Below, piece by piece: positions 30,196 to 38,682 of a DNA stretch of 64,000 nt. Source of the stretch: Pseudohalocynthiibacter aestuariivivens. Its GTDB lineage: Bacteria > Pseudomonadota > Alphaproteobacteria > Rhodobacterales > Rhodobacteraceae. The DNA is taken from assembly GCF_011040495.1 (NCBI RefSeq), contig NZ_CP049037.1:992001-1056000 (forward strand). Reading direction: 5' to 3'. The stretch's first letter is position 1, and every line of letters starts with the position of its first letter. Made by a program: the position numbers and the translations under genes. The notes beneath the pieces are model-generated. The model made no database searches, was not told the DNA's origin, and saw nothing but the letters and a program-made list of their open reading frames with translations.

Positions 30196-30299
30196 CTTGC
30201 ACTCCGGGCGCTGAAAACGGCCATATCTCCGTCAGATAGAATAATTCATGTGCCTGAAAATCAGACCGCATCAGCGTGTGGATCACCAAAATTCCGACC

Positions 30300-30318
30300 C
30301 TATCCCCGATGGGGTATT
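30300..30318 (+). promoter_or_regulatory. candidate LuxR-type regulator binding site 2 (potA)
   Basis: CTATCCCCGATGGGGTATT, a near palindrome 20 bases before CTTAGGCTGAA. It shares 16 of 19 positions with the site at 29301-29319, and the downstream box is also shared. Confidence 0.5.
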
Positions 30319-30338
30319 TACGCAGAGCGCCGCCGCCG

Positions 30339-30349
30339 CTTAGGCTGAA
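30339..30349 (+). promoter_or_regulatory. candidate promoter element of potA
   Basis: CTTAGGCTGAA, differing at one base from the minus-strand box before the amidohydrolase. Its distance from the palindrome (centres about 35 bases apart) fits an activator next to a -10-like element. Confidence 0.4.
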
Positions 30350-30405
30350 CTACCAGCAAAGCCCGGCACGAGACCGGCATGCTACACGCTAACTGGGGGA
30401 TGCGC

Positions 30406-31512
30406 ATGGCGCGAGACACGGCAGACATGTCGAAGAAATCGGTTGCGAATATGATTCTGGCCGAGAACGTTACCAAGACATTTGGTCAGGGTGACACGAA
30501 GGTGCACGCACTAGACGATGTATCGGTCAACATTCGCGAGAATGAATTCTTTACGCTGCTGGGGCCCTCCGGCTGCGGTAAGACGACTCTCTTGCGTCTG
30601 ATCGCCGGGTTCGACCTGCCGACGCGAGGCAATATCCTGCTTGATGGTCAAGAGATCGGCCACCTGCCCCCCTACAAACGTCCGGTGAACACCGTATTTC
30701 AGAACTACGCACTGTTTCCCCACATGACCGTCGCGCGCAACATCGGCTTTGGTCTGGAGATGCAGGGCCGCTCGAAATCCGAGATCAAACAAGCCACCGA
30801 GGAAATGCTGGGGCTGGTGCAGATGGAGCATCTTGCCAACCGGCAAACCGATCAGTTGTCTGGCGGGCAGCAGCAACGTGTGGCCCTCGCCCGCGCGTTG
30901 GCCCCGCGCCCCAAGGTGCTGTTGCTGGATGAGCCGCTATCCGCGCTTGACCTGAAGCTGCGCAAGGAAATGCAGATCGAATTGAAGCGTCTCCAAAGCG
31001 AAACCGGGATCACGTTCGTCTTTGTCACCCACGACCAAGAAGAGGCGCTGACCATGTCAGACCGCATCGCGGTTATGAAGGCGGGTCACATCCTTCAGGT
31101 CGGTCGTCCGAAAGAAATCTATAATCAGCCCGCGCGCAGGTTCGTCGCGGACTTTATCGGTGATATCAACATCTTCGAAGTGACACTTGATCAGGTCGAC
31201 GGACTAGCGGGGCGCGTCACATTACCTGGCGGCGCCACCCTGCCCGCTGATCTGCCGGAGCCGGACGTGGCTGCGGGCACCGTATCTGTCGCGATCCGTC
31301 CCGAGAACATGCTGCTGACCGATGCCGGGGACAAGGCTGCCAAACTAACCGGCACCGTGACAAACGTCGTTTACTTTGGTGCAGGCAGCAACGTGCATGT
31401 CGCGTTGAAAGGCGGAGCAGAAGTCATCGTGCGCACATCAGGCGAAGTACGGTCCGATGGGCACGAAGTCGGGCTGATACTGCCTGACCGGGTACAGGTG
31501 CTGGTAGATTGA
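30406..31512 (+). CDS. potA: spermidine/putrescine-type ABC importer ATPase
   Basis: 368 residues from the ATG at 30406, which has GGGGGA upstream; the ATG at 30379 is in frame and follows a leader conserved with the luxR gene, so it is a real alternative. Walker [10 protein letters not shown], signature LSGGQQQR, Walker [13 protein letters not shown] and a C-terminal TOBE-type domain ([10 protein letters not shown]) fit PotA. It energises uptake by the two permeases that follow. Whether the substrate is a polyamine or another cationic amine is not certain; PotA is the family name. Confidence 0.88.
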   Translation: MARDTADMSKKSVANMILAENVTKTFGQGDTKVHALDDVSVNIRENEFFTLLGPSGCGKTTLLRLIAGFDLPTRGNILLDGQEIGHLPPYKRPVNTVFQNYALFPHMTVARNIGFGLEMQGRSKSEIKQATEEMLGLVQMEHLANRQTDQLSGGQQQRVALARALAPRPKVLLLDEPLSALDLKLRKEMQIELKRLQSETGITFVFVTHDQEEALTMSDRIAVMKAGHILQVGRPKEIYNQPARRFVADFIGDINIFEVTLDQVDGLAGRVTLPGGATLPADLPEPDVAAGTVSVAIRPENMLLTDAGDKAAKLTGTVTNVVYFGAGSNVHVALKGGAEVIVRTSGEVRSDGHEVGLILPDRVQVLVD

Positions 31513-32459
31513 CCGACGCCGCACAAAATATGGGCGCCGACACGCGGCTTGAAGATGCCAAACGTCGGGTTGATGCCGATACGCGCCGCCGACGCCGGCA
31601 GCTGCTGTCGCCAACGTTGATTGTAATCGGTGTGTTCGGATTATTCCCGCTCACAATCACGTTGATCTATTCGTTTCTCAGCCCGGGCGTATATGGCGGG
31701 GTAACGTGGGAATTTTCCACTAACGCCTATGTGCAGTTCCTGTTCGAACGCGACATCTTTGATGATACGCTCAGTTTCTCTTCCACTTATCTCAGTATCT
31801 ATGGCCGTTCCATCGGACTGGCCTTCGTAGCCACTGTCGGGGCATTGCTAATCGGATTTCCGACCGCGTATTTCATCGCCAGCAAACCGCCATCACAGCG
31901 CAATTTCTGGCTGTTCCTGATCACACTGCCCTTTTGGACAAACCTGCTGATCCGCACCTATGCTGTTCTGCTGATCATCCGGGACGAGGGTATCATCAAC
32001 CTCAGCCTTCAGAGCATTGGCCTGATCGACCAGCCGCTGACGATCCTCTATACCGATCTCGCGGTATTCCTCGGCCTGATCTACAGCTACCTGCCCTTCA
32101 TGGTGCTGCCGCTCTATGCATCGCTGGAAAAGCTCGATTTCCGGTTGGTCGAGGCCGCTTACGACCTATACGCCACACGTTTTCAGGTGTTGCGTCATGT
32201 GATTGTTCCGATGGCCAAACCCGGCATCGTTGCGGGCTGCATCCTCGTCTTCATTCCCGGCCTTGGTGCCTACATCACCCCCGAGTTGCTGGGCGGTGGC
32301 AAGGAGTTGATGATCGGCAATCTGATCGCGCTACAGTTTGGCGGATCGCGCAACTGGCCCTTTGGGTCTGCGGCCGCCCTGATCCTGATGGTGGTGGTGA
32401 TGCTGTCGCTGATCATCTACGTCCGCTACGCTGGCAAGGAGGCCAAAGGTCATGGCTGA
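31509..32459 (+). CDS. potB: polyamine-type ABC importer permease 1
   Basis: 316 residues from a TTG that overlaps the potA stop; the ATG at 31530 is an alternative and would remove seven residues. Six membrane segments are visible after a basic N terminus. The coupling loop [29 protein letters not shown] is the EAA motif of this family. Works with PotC and PotA in the inner membrane. Confidence 0.87.
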   Translation: MTDAAQNMGADTRLEDAKRRVDADTRRRRRQLLSPTLIVIGVFGLFPLTITLIYSFLSPGVYGGVTWEFSTNAYVQFLFERDIFDDTLSFSSTYLSIYGRSIGLAFVATVGALLIGFPTAYFIASKPPSQRNFWLFLITLPFWTNLLIRTYAVLLIIRDEGIINLSLQSIGLIDQPLTILYTDLAVFLGLIYSYLPFMVLPLYASLEKLDFRLVEAAYDLYATRFQVLRHVIVPMAKPGIVAGCILVFIPGLGAYITPELLGGGKELMIGNLIALQFGGSRNWPFGSAAALILMVVVMLSLIIYVRYAGKEAKGHG

Positions 32460-33264
32460 ACGCGCTCGCAAAATGAAGGATCTGCGCAAGCAACCGGGTT
32501 TCGATTTCCTCGCCTGGTTCTGCATTTTTTTCCTGTACGCACCCATCGTTGTGCTGATCGTGTTTTCGTTCAATGACAACCGATCCGTGGTACGGTGGAC
32601 TGAATTCAGCCTGCGCTGGTACGCGGCAGCGTTTGATAACGAAGGCATCCGCAACGCCACCGTGGTGTCGCTTCAGGTGGCGGCGGTTTCGACGTTCTTC
32701 GCCACGACATTTGCCACGATGGCGGCTCTTGCCACCACCCGCACGCCCCCCTTCAAGGGACAGATGGCGGCATATGCGATCATCAACCAGCCATTGATGA
32801 TCCCGGAAATCGTAACCGCGGTCGCCACACTGTCGTTCTTTTCGATTATCAAGCAACTGACCGGCGTGACCGGAATCGGCTATCTGATGCTGGCGCACAC
32901 CGTTTTTTGCATCCCGTTCGCATATATGCCCATCCGGGCGCGGCTGGAGGATATGAACCTGACGCTGGAGCAGGCCGCCGCAGACCTTTATGCCACGCCC
33001 ATTCAGGTATTCCGCAAAGTGACCCTGCCGCTCTTAGCCCCCGGTATCGTGGCGGGCGGCATGCTGGCTTTTGTCGTATCGCTGGACGACGTGATCATCA
33101 CGCTGATGGTTGCAGGCCCCGGCGAAACGACGCTGCCGGTCTATATCCTCGGCCAGATCCGCCGTGGCATCACGCCCGAGATCAACGCCGTATCGACACT
33201 GCTCTTGCTGCTGTCGATCGTGCTGGTTTCCGCGTTCTTCCTACTCGGCAACAAAAAGAAATAA
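32452..33264 (+). CDS. potC: polyamine-type ABC importer permease 2
   Basis: 270 residues, overlapping potB by eight bases. Six membrane segments and the EAA loop (EQAAADLYATPIQVFRKVTLPLLAPGI) match PotC. The start ATG lies seven bases after AAAGG. It pairs with PotB as the transmembrane channel of the importer. Confidence 0.88.
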   Translation: MAERARKMKDLRKQPGFDFLAWFCIFFLYAPIVVLIVFSFNDNRSVVRWTEFSLRWYAAAFDNEGIRNATVVSLQVAAVSTFFATTFATMAALATTRTPPFKGQMAAYAIINQPLMIPEIVTAVATLSFFSIIKQLTGVTGIGYLMLAHTVFCIPFAYMPIRARLEDMNLTLEQAAADLYATPIQVFRKVTLPLLAPGIVAGGMLAFVVSLDDVIITLMVAGPGETTLPVYILGQIRRGITPEINAVSTLLLLLSIVLVSAFFLLGNKKK

Positions 33265-33296
33265 TAACCAGACGACAATCAACAGGAGGTAAGTCA

Positions 33297-34328
33297 ATGA
33301 CACTCAAACGTTCCATACCCGCGCTGGTCGCGGCGAGCTTCATGCTCGCAACGCCGGCTCTCGCCGAAGGCGAGCTGAACATCTACAACTGGGGCAACTA
33401 TACCAACCCAGAACTGATCGAGAAGTTCGAAGAAAAATACGATGTAGAAGTCAATCTGGACGGCTACGATTCGAACGAAACGATGCTGGCCAAAGTCCGT
33501 GAGGGCAACACCGGCTATGACATCGTTGTTCCCGGCGATTCAACTGTGAAGATCATGATCGAACAGGGAATGCTGGCCGAAATCAAACCGAACGAGATGG
33601 AAAACTTTGGCAACATGGACCCGAAATGGGTTGATGTCTGGTGGGATCCGGGCCGGAGCTACTCGGTGCCATGGCAATGGGGCACGACCTCTTTCACGGT
33701 CGATACCGAGGTATTTGGCGGCGATATCAATACGCTGGCTCTGATGTTTGAACCACCAGAAGAGCTAAAAGGCCGGATCAACATGCTGAACGACATGCAT
33801 GACGTGATCAACGCCGGTCTGCGCTACAAGGGCTATGATCGCTGCAACTCTAACACTGATGAGCTGCGTGATGTGACCGAACTGTTGATCAATGCCAAGC
33901 AGCACTGGCGCACGATGGATTATTCCACCATCGAGAAACTGACATCGAACGACGTCGATCTCAGCCAGAACTGGAACGGGGCCGCGATGCGTGCCCGTGC
34001 CCAGCGTCCAACGCTGCAATACGCCTATCCGGTCGAAGGCTTTACCGGCTGGATGGACAACGTTGCCGTGCTCAAGGACGCACCCAACATGGACAACGCG
34101 AAACTCTTCGTGAACTTCATCATGGCGCCTGAAAACGCCGCGCTGATTTCGAACTTTGCCCGCTATGCCAACGGCATCAAAGGCAGCGAAGAGTTCATGG
34201 ACGAAGAAATGCTGAGCGCGCCTGAGATTGTCATGCCTGCGGATGCACCTACGCCCGATTTCGTCAAACCCTGCTCGCAGGAAGTGACAGACATGTACAA
34301 CAAGATCTGGACCAAGCTGAAACAGTAA
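33297..34328 (+). CDS. potD: polyamine-type periplasmic binding protein
   Basis: 343 residues with a signal peptide (MTLKRSIPALVAASFMLATPALA) and the mature opening EGELNIYNWGNYTNPELIEKFEEKY, typical of the PotD/PotF family. The start at 33297 has GGAGGT upstream; the longer open frame overlaps potC out of its normal reading and is rejected. It delivers substrate to PotBC. A strong terminator follows, so the next gene is probably transcribed less or separately. Confidence 0.9.
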   Translation: MTLKRSIPALVAASFMLATPALAEGELNIYNWGNYTNPELIEKFEEKYDVEVNLDGYDSNETMLAKVREGNTGYDIVVPGDSTVKIMIEQGMLAEIKPNEMENFGNMDPKWVDVWWDPGRSYSVPWQWGTTSFTVDTEVFGGDINTLALMFEPPEELKGRINMLNDMHDVINAGLRYKGYDRCNSNTDELRDVTELLINAKQHWRTMDYSTIEKLTSNDVDLSQNWNGAAMRARAQRPTLQYAYPVEGFTGWMDNVAVLKDAPNMDNAKLFVNFIMAPENAALISNFARYANGIKGSEEFMDEEMLSAPEIVMPADAPTPDFVKPCSQEVTDMYNKIWTKLKQ

Positions 34329-34338
34329 CGTTTCTGCA

Positions 34339-34371
34339 GGGGGCGGGGCCGTCAATTGCCCCGCCCCCTTT
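34339..34371 (+). terminator. terminator after potD
   Basis: GGGGGCGGGGC / GCCCCGCCCCC, an 11-bp perfect stem with eight-base loop followed by TTT, 10 bases after the potD stop. Confidence 0.8.
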
Positions 34372-34409
34372 CCGACTGACGCCCTACCGATGAACCAAGG
34401 AATGCGCAA

Positions 34410-35642
34410 ATGCCCCCCCCCGCCCTCGCACGGACGCAGCAAAACCCGCGCAGCGCGCGCGATCTGGGCATCATGCGTGGTTTCCCCCCGCCTCCGGAGA
34501 AACGCCCCACGCTGGAAAACTGGGACTTGGCCCCGTTTAACCGCTGGTCATTTCAGAACATACGCAGCCTCTTTCCGACGGCCGATGTCTGGCACGGAAC
34601 AGCACCGGTGCGCCCGTTCCACAGCGATCTACAGGACCTGGATACCATTACTTTTACTGCCCAGGACGGCAGCACAAAATCGGTCCGCGACTGGTTGACC
34701 AGCAGCTATACTGACGGCTTTCTGATCATGCACCGAGGCCATGTGATAACTGAAAGCTACTTCAACGACATGCGTCGCCAGACCCCGCATCTCTCGCAAT
34801 CCGTGGGCAAATCCATCGTCGGTGCTTTGGTAGGTGTGCTGCACGGCGAAGGCAAAGTTGATCTGGACGCCCCACTGGCCGATATCGTGCCTGAACTTGC
34901 GCAATGTGGATACGCGACGGCAACGCTAAACCAAGTGCTCGACATGCGCTCTGGTGTGCGCTTTACCGAAGACTACGGCATGGCCGGATCTGATATGACA
35001 CAGATAGACATTGCCAGCGGCTGGCGTCCGCCTGCCTATGGCGAGGTCGTGCCAACGATCCGCGACGTGATACTGACTTTGCCGCAAGAACGCGACCACG
35101 GCGAGGCGTTCAAGTACCGCTCGATCGAGACTGACTTGCTGGCTTGGGTGTTGGAACGTGTCAGCGGACAATCTCTCGCCACCTTGCTGTCAGAGCGCAT
35201 CTGGTCGCGGCTGGGGTGCGAACGTGACGGATTCTTTACCGTCGACAGCGCAGGTACTGCGCTCGCTGATGGTGGGTTCAATGCAACGCTGCGTGATTAC
35301 GCTCGCTTTGGTCTGATGATGCTGAGTGGTGGCCGTGTTGGCGATGTGCAGGTTGTCCCCGAAACATGGGTCGAAGACAGCCGCACGGGCGACCCTGACG
35401 TGTTTGGCGCACCATACACCATTGCATCGCCGAATGGCGCCTATAGCCGTCAGTGGTGGATACACGATGCCAAACGGCGCGATTTCATGGCCCGGGGTGT
35501 CTTTGGCCAACTGATCTATCTCGATCCTGAAACAGATTTCATGGCGGTAAAACTGTCCAGTTGGCCGGATTACCTGATTGAAAGCTTCACCGTCGACATG
35601 CTTGCCGCTGTCACTGCGATCCGCGACACGCTGAGCGCGTGA
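34410..35642 (+). CDS. serine beta-lactamase-like hydrolase (class C / esterase family)
   Basis: 410 residues, without a signal peptide. The family nucleophile motif SxxK is visible as SVGK in LSQSVGKSIVGALVG, and the second motif YxN-like position appears as YRSIETDLLAWVLERVSG. The C-terminal region contains GVFGQLIYLDPETDF, the usual late part of the family. Relatives include beta-lactamases, D-aminopeptidases, esterases and amide hydrolases acting on small molecules. Position after potABCD suggests processing of an imported compound. The run of eight C after the start codon could make length typing error-prone. Confidence 0.82.
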   Translation: MPPPALARTQQNPRSARDLGIMRGFPPPPEKRPTLENWDLAPFNRWSFQNIRSLFPTADVWHGTAPVRPFHSDLQDLDTITFTAQDGSTKSVRDWLTSSYTDGFLIMHRGHVITESYFNDMRRQTPHLSQSVGKSIVGALVGVLHGEGKVDLDAPLADIVPELAQCGYATATLNQVLDMRSGVRFTEDYGMAGSDMTQIDIASGWRPPAYGEVVPTIRDVILTLPQERDHGEAFKYRSIETDLLAWVLERVSGQSLATLLSERIWSRLGCERDGFFTVDSAGTALADGGFNATLRDYARFGLMMLSGGRVGDVQVVPETWVEDSRTGDPDVFGAPYTIASPNGAYSRQWWIHDAKRRDFMARGVFGQLIYLDPETDFMAVKLSSWPDYLIESFTVDMLAAVTAIRDTLSA

Positions 35643-35734
35643 TGCATCAGATGTAACAACGATTGTCTGTACGCAAGTGCGGAACGAACAAGTGCGTGAC
35701 GCCCTCAAGTGGATCCCGGCCCCAATCCGGTCCA

Positions 35735-36277
35735 TCACTCTACGGAATGTTCGTGGCAGATCTTCTTTGTTTCCGATGCTGCAAGCGCGATGTTCAGCAG
35801 CTTGCAATGGCCACCGCCCTGCCTTGGTGCAAAATAGCGGCATGTCTGACATATTCCGAACGGTCGGAACCCATTCCTGTCAGCCGCCACTTCCAAGGTT
35901 TTCGCCAAGATTGAATGTACTTCGCTAAGTTCATCATCTGGCATTTCGCTAAGAGCCAGCAACAGACGAGACTTGGTTAAGAGGGCGGTATGCCCTGCTT
36001 CGGCCACATCATATTGGATCGACCGTCGGTCGCTCTCTGATCGTATTTCAGTCACAAAACCTTTGCGCAGTAATGCCTTCAGCGTCTGAGAAGCCGTTCC
36101 ACGGGTCGTTCCCAGATACTCTGCCACATGAGACGGCGAGCGCGACAGCTCATTCGCCCGCGACAGATAATCCAACGCGCTGCGCTGCGCCGGATTGAGG
36201 TCGTCCCCCCAACCGTCCGCCGCATCCAGTCGCCCTAGCCGGGTGATCAAGGCACGTATCTGGTCTGTTTTTTCCAT
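35735..36277 (-). CDS. MarR-family regulator with four-cysteine C-terminal tail
   Basis: 180 residues. Winged helix-turn-helix of MarR type occupies about residues 30-110: NPAQRSALDYLSRA, SPSHVAEYLGTTRGTASQTLKALLRKG for the recognition region and SESDRRSIQYDV for the wing. After it comes an unusual tail with C143, C146, C158 and C174 (GICQTCRYF, GGHCKLL, KICHEH), a possible zinc or iron-sulfur site that could make the regulator sense metal or redox state. It is divergent from a histidine-rich exported protein, and a perfect inverted repeat lies between them. Regulator class is firm; the cofactor is inference. Confidence 0.82.
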   Translation of the reverse strand: MEKTDQIRALITRLGRLDAADGWGDDLNPAQRSALDYLSRANELSRSPSHVAEYLGTTRGTASQTLKALLRKGFVTEIRSESDRRSIQYDVAEAGHTALLTKSRLLLALSEMPDDELSEVHSILAKTLEVAADRNGFRPFGICQTCRYFAPRQGGGHCKLLNIALAASETKKICHEHSVE

Positions 36278-36286
36278 CCCTCATTA

Positions 36287-36327
36287 TAGCGAGTCGATAT
36301 TTTTATTGCAATATTATCGACTCGCTA
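36287..36327. promoter_or_regulatory. 13-bp inverted repeat, candidate MarR operator
   Basis: Arms TAGCGAGTCGATA (36287-36299) and TATCGACTCGCTA (36315-36327) are perfect inverted copies with a 15-base A+T-rich spacer. The near arm starts 10 bases from the marR start codon and the other lies 39 bases from the divergent gene, so one dimer or pair could control both. Confidence 0.7.
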
Positions 36328-36365
36328 CTATTAATCACCGCATAATTTCAACAGGAGATGGAAAA

Positions 36366-37112
36366 ATGATGAAATATTTGATGATCGGCGCTGCCTGCTG
36401 TGCAGGAACCTTTGCACTCGCCGATGGCACCCACAGCCACGCGGGGGCGGTGATCTCGGACGAGAATACACAAACTGTTGCTGCCTTTGACATTCTCAAG
36501 GCGCATGTCCATCGCGAAGGACGGGTAATCACCTTTCACATGACGGCAAATGGCGCGGCTGGAACGGCAACACCCGAAGCAACCGGAGACTTTGCCGGCT
36601 CGTCGATCTGGGCGTATGTTTGGCCAACAACACTCGATCCAGCGACCGTCGGCTTTGAAGGTGACACCGGCATTCTCGCGCTTGCGGCCACCAACCACCC
36701 TGATTTTGACGACACGCCTCTTTATGACGAGAACATTGACGGCGACACCGGCAACGATGGCGCCCACTGGCACAGCCATTGGGTCGTTCTGGTGGAAAAC
36801 CACGATTGCGGGCCAGGCACGCTGGCCGTACGTGACATCCCCGAGGGCGAAACACCAAAAATGCCCGCCACCTGGCCCGGCGTTCCCATGTTTCTAGACA
36901 GCCCCGGTTACACGCCGACATTCGATGGACCTCAGATTTCCATCAACGTCGTTCTGGCGGCGGCAGACGCAGAACAGATCGACACCGCGTCCTATGATGG
37001 CGTGACTGCCGCCCTGCGTGTCAATGCTGATCTCCACGCGCCTCTGGCTTGTGTTACCGATGTGTTTGACGTCGCATCCGGCGATCTGTCTCTGCCCGGT
37101 CGGGTCGATTGA
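36366..37112 (+). CDS. histidine-rich exported protein of unknown function
   Basis: 248 residues from the ATG at 36366 (AGGAG nine bases upstream). A signal peptide is visible (MMKYLMIGAACCAGTFALA), and the mature protein opens DGTHSHAG. Further histidine clusters are AHVHREGRVITFH, DGAHWHSHWVVLVENHD and ADLHAPL; two cysteines (VENHDCGPG and LACVTD) could form a disulfide. The pattern suggests a periplasmic metal- or heme-binding role, but I do not recognise a family. It is followed after a second inverted repeat by a heme protein gene and is divergent from a cysteine-tailed MarR regulator. Confidence 0.65.
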   Translation: MMKYLMIGAACCAGTFALADGTHSHAGAVISDENTQTVAAFDILKAHVHREGRVITFHMTANGAAGTATPEATGDFAGSSIWAYVWPTTLDPATVGFEGDTGILALAATNHPDFDDTPLYDENIDGDTGNDGAHWHSHWVVLVENHDCGPGTLAVRDIPEGETPKMPATWPGVPMFLDSPGYTPTFDGPQISINVVLAAADAEQIDTASYDGVTAALRVNADLHAPLACVTDVFDVASGDLSLPGRVD

Positions 37113-37134
37113 CGTCTTGAAACGCGGCCCCATA

Positions 37135-37177
37135 GCTGTTTCGTGAAACTCTGCTGTGCAGCTTTTCACGAAACAGC
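37135..37177 (+). promoter_or_regulatory. 14-bp inverted repeat before the HTHP gene
   Basis: GCTGTTTCGTGAAA (37135-37148) and TTTCACGAAACAGC (37164-37177) are perfect inverted copies; an inner CTGC / GCAG hairpin sits in the spacer. It begins 22 bases after the stop of the exported protein and ends 79 bases before the HTHP start. No T-tract follows, so an operator or RNA processing structure is as likely as a terminator. Confidence 0.6.
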
Positions 37178-37256
37178 GAAGACAGTATCATGCACTCCAA
37201 ACTTTGCATCTAATTCTCGGAATTACAGCACGCCCCCCTACAGGAAGGAAATCCCC

Positions 37257-37490
37257 ATGTCAGAGACTTGGTTACCCACGCTGGTCACGCAAACGCCGCA
37301 AGAAGGCTACGAGTTGGCGGTCAAGCTCTCTCGTGTCGCCGTTAAGATGACACAGCCGGATGGCGACGTGCGTGCAAAAATACGCGCAGATTACGAACAT
37401 GACGCTAACGCTCTGATTGCAGCATCATCAGTCGTCGCCGTGCATTTCCAGACAATTGCGCTGGCCAATAACCACTGGAAGGATCGCTGA
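37257..37490 (+). CDS. hexameric tyrosine-coordinated heme protein (HTHP)
   Basis: 77 residues. I recognise the HTHP family, first characterised from Silicibacter pomeroyi as a ring of six small helical subunits each binding one heme through a tyrosine, with peroxidase and weak catalase activity in vitro. Visible family segments are ETWLPTLVTQTPQEGYELAVKLSR and DANALIAASSVVAVHFQTIA; Tyr46 in RADYEHDAN fits the heme-coordinating tyrosine. No signal peptide, so cytoplasmic as sequence stands. The start has AGGAAGGAA upstream. Its neighbours (exported His-rich protein, cysteine-tailed MarR) suggest a peroxide, heme or metal response, which is inference. Confidence 0.88.
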   Translation: MSETWLPTLVTQTPQEGYELAVKLSRVAVKMTQPDGDVRAKIRADYEHDANALIAASSVVAVHFQTIALANNHWKDR

Positions 37491-38127
37491 CCAACGCAGC
37501 GGCGCGCCGATCATCTCTGCACAGTCTTAGCATCACTCGGAGTCTGAGCATTGACGGCGTAAATGTCAGCCAGAACTGCGAGTCCTGCATTCTGCGCGCG
37601 TCTTTTCGTATCGTGGGTGAAACACCCGATTGAGATCAGGAATATCGCTATAGCTGCAATCCAATGCGATCACCCGATCTGCCGTTCTTGCTGCCGTGGA
37701 TCGCCCAAGCTTTTTCATGGTTTTGCAATCGGACACATCAACATGGCCACCATGCTTGAGGCCCGTGTAGAGCCGCGCATCGCTGGTGCTACAGAACAAG
37801 CTGGAGAGGTTCTCTATCGCAGGCCTCTCACGCGGCTCTACGGGCTTCCTTGAACGGGCGGCCTCTGCAACGGTTTCGTCAGACCAGTGTTCTCTGCTGG
37901 CTGGCATTTCGCCATCATCGTTGCAGGAACGGTTCAAACTTTGCATGGTGCATTTCTACAAAACTGGCCGGTTACGCCACTCTGGCAGGTTGAACCGGTG
38001 ACCAAACGGCATATGTGCAGCGTTCAGTCTTCGACACTACGGGCGGAAAGAAGCCGTCCGCTGCGTGGTCCATCAACGCCCCCTCTTCTCTTGATCTCTT
38101 ATATAACTTTATGCTGTTTTCAGCGAT
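37491..38127. other. structured intergenic stretch without confident gene
   Basis: About 640 bases. Open frames exist on both strands but none shows a ribosome site plus recognisable protein. An imperfect inverted repeat is present: GCCCGTGTAGAGCCGCG at 37761-37777 against CGCGGCTCTACGGGC at 37831-37845, with a smaller GAGAGG / CCTCTC pair inside. It may be a decayed mobile fragment or a structured RNA; I cannot tell which. Confidence 0.35.
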
Positions 38128-38682
38128 ATGATGCACGATAAACATAACATTTACCCGCTTAAGTCTGATCGCGTGCATGAGGTGTACGGACCAAGCGCGA
38201 TGTCCTTTGCTGCGATGTATGCCGCAAAAACGCAAGGCACGGTATTTTGGGTGAAAGAACATTGGCGTGTAGAGCAATTGAATCCGCTCGGAGTGATTGA
38301 TGTTCTTCATCCGGAAAACCTCATAATCGCATCCACAAAAGAACAAGTAGAGACATTGGCTGTCGCCGAAGAGGCGCTGCGCTCCGGCGCGATCTCTGTT
38401 GTTATCATGGAGCTGAGAACGCCGCTTAACCTGACGGCAGGTCGTCGTTTGCAACTGGCTGCACAGGCCGGAAAGGCAATGGGGATCGCCTTGATATCTG
38501 AGGGCATGGGCAGCAATGCTGCCGAAACACGGTGGCATTGTTACCCGGTGTTTGATCCCCAAGACTCGACTCTTCAACGATGGGAACTTATTAGGAACAA
38601 ATCAGGAACACTGGGTGTCTGGAATGTTCGGTGGTCATCATCGTCGCGTCGTATCAATATGGTTTCCGAGACTGGCAAGTGA
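38128..38682 (+). CDS. imuA: ImuA-like protein of the mutagenesis cassette
   Basis: 184 residues, RecA-related in fold but short, as in ImuA proteins. The segments LKSDRVHEVYGPSAMSFAAMYAA and AVAEEALRSGAISVVIMEL match the family. It works with ImuB and DnaE2 in damage-induced translesion synthesis. No convincing alphaproteobacterial LexA box (GTTC N7 GTTC) was found in the 150 bases upstream, so SOS control is not supported by what I see. Overlaps imuB by about 59 bases. Confidence 0.8.
   Translation: MMHDKHNIYPLKSDRVHEVYGPSAMSFAAMYAAKTQGTVFWVKEHWRVEQLNPLGVIDVLHPENLIIASTKEQVETLAVAEEALRSGAISVVIMELRTPLNLTAGRRLQLAAQAGKAMGIALISEGMGSNAAETRWHCYPVFDPQDSTLQRWELIRNKSGTLGVWNVRWSSSSRRINMVSETGK

Noticed and set aside
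37563-37946. Overlapping open frames on both strands between HTHP and imuA
   Set aside because: Neither product is recognisable and neither start has a ribosome site, so the area is described as structured intergenic DNA.
37980-38127. LexA-type SOS box upstream of imuA
   Set aside because: GTTCAGTCTTCGACA near 38021 has only one GTTC half; no GTTC N7 GTTC or its inverse was seen by eye.
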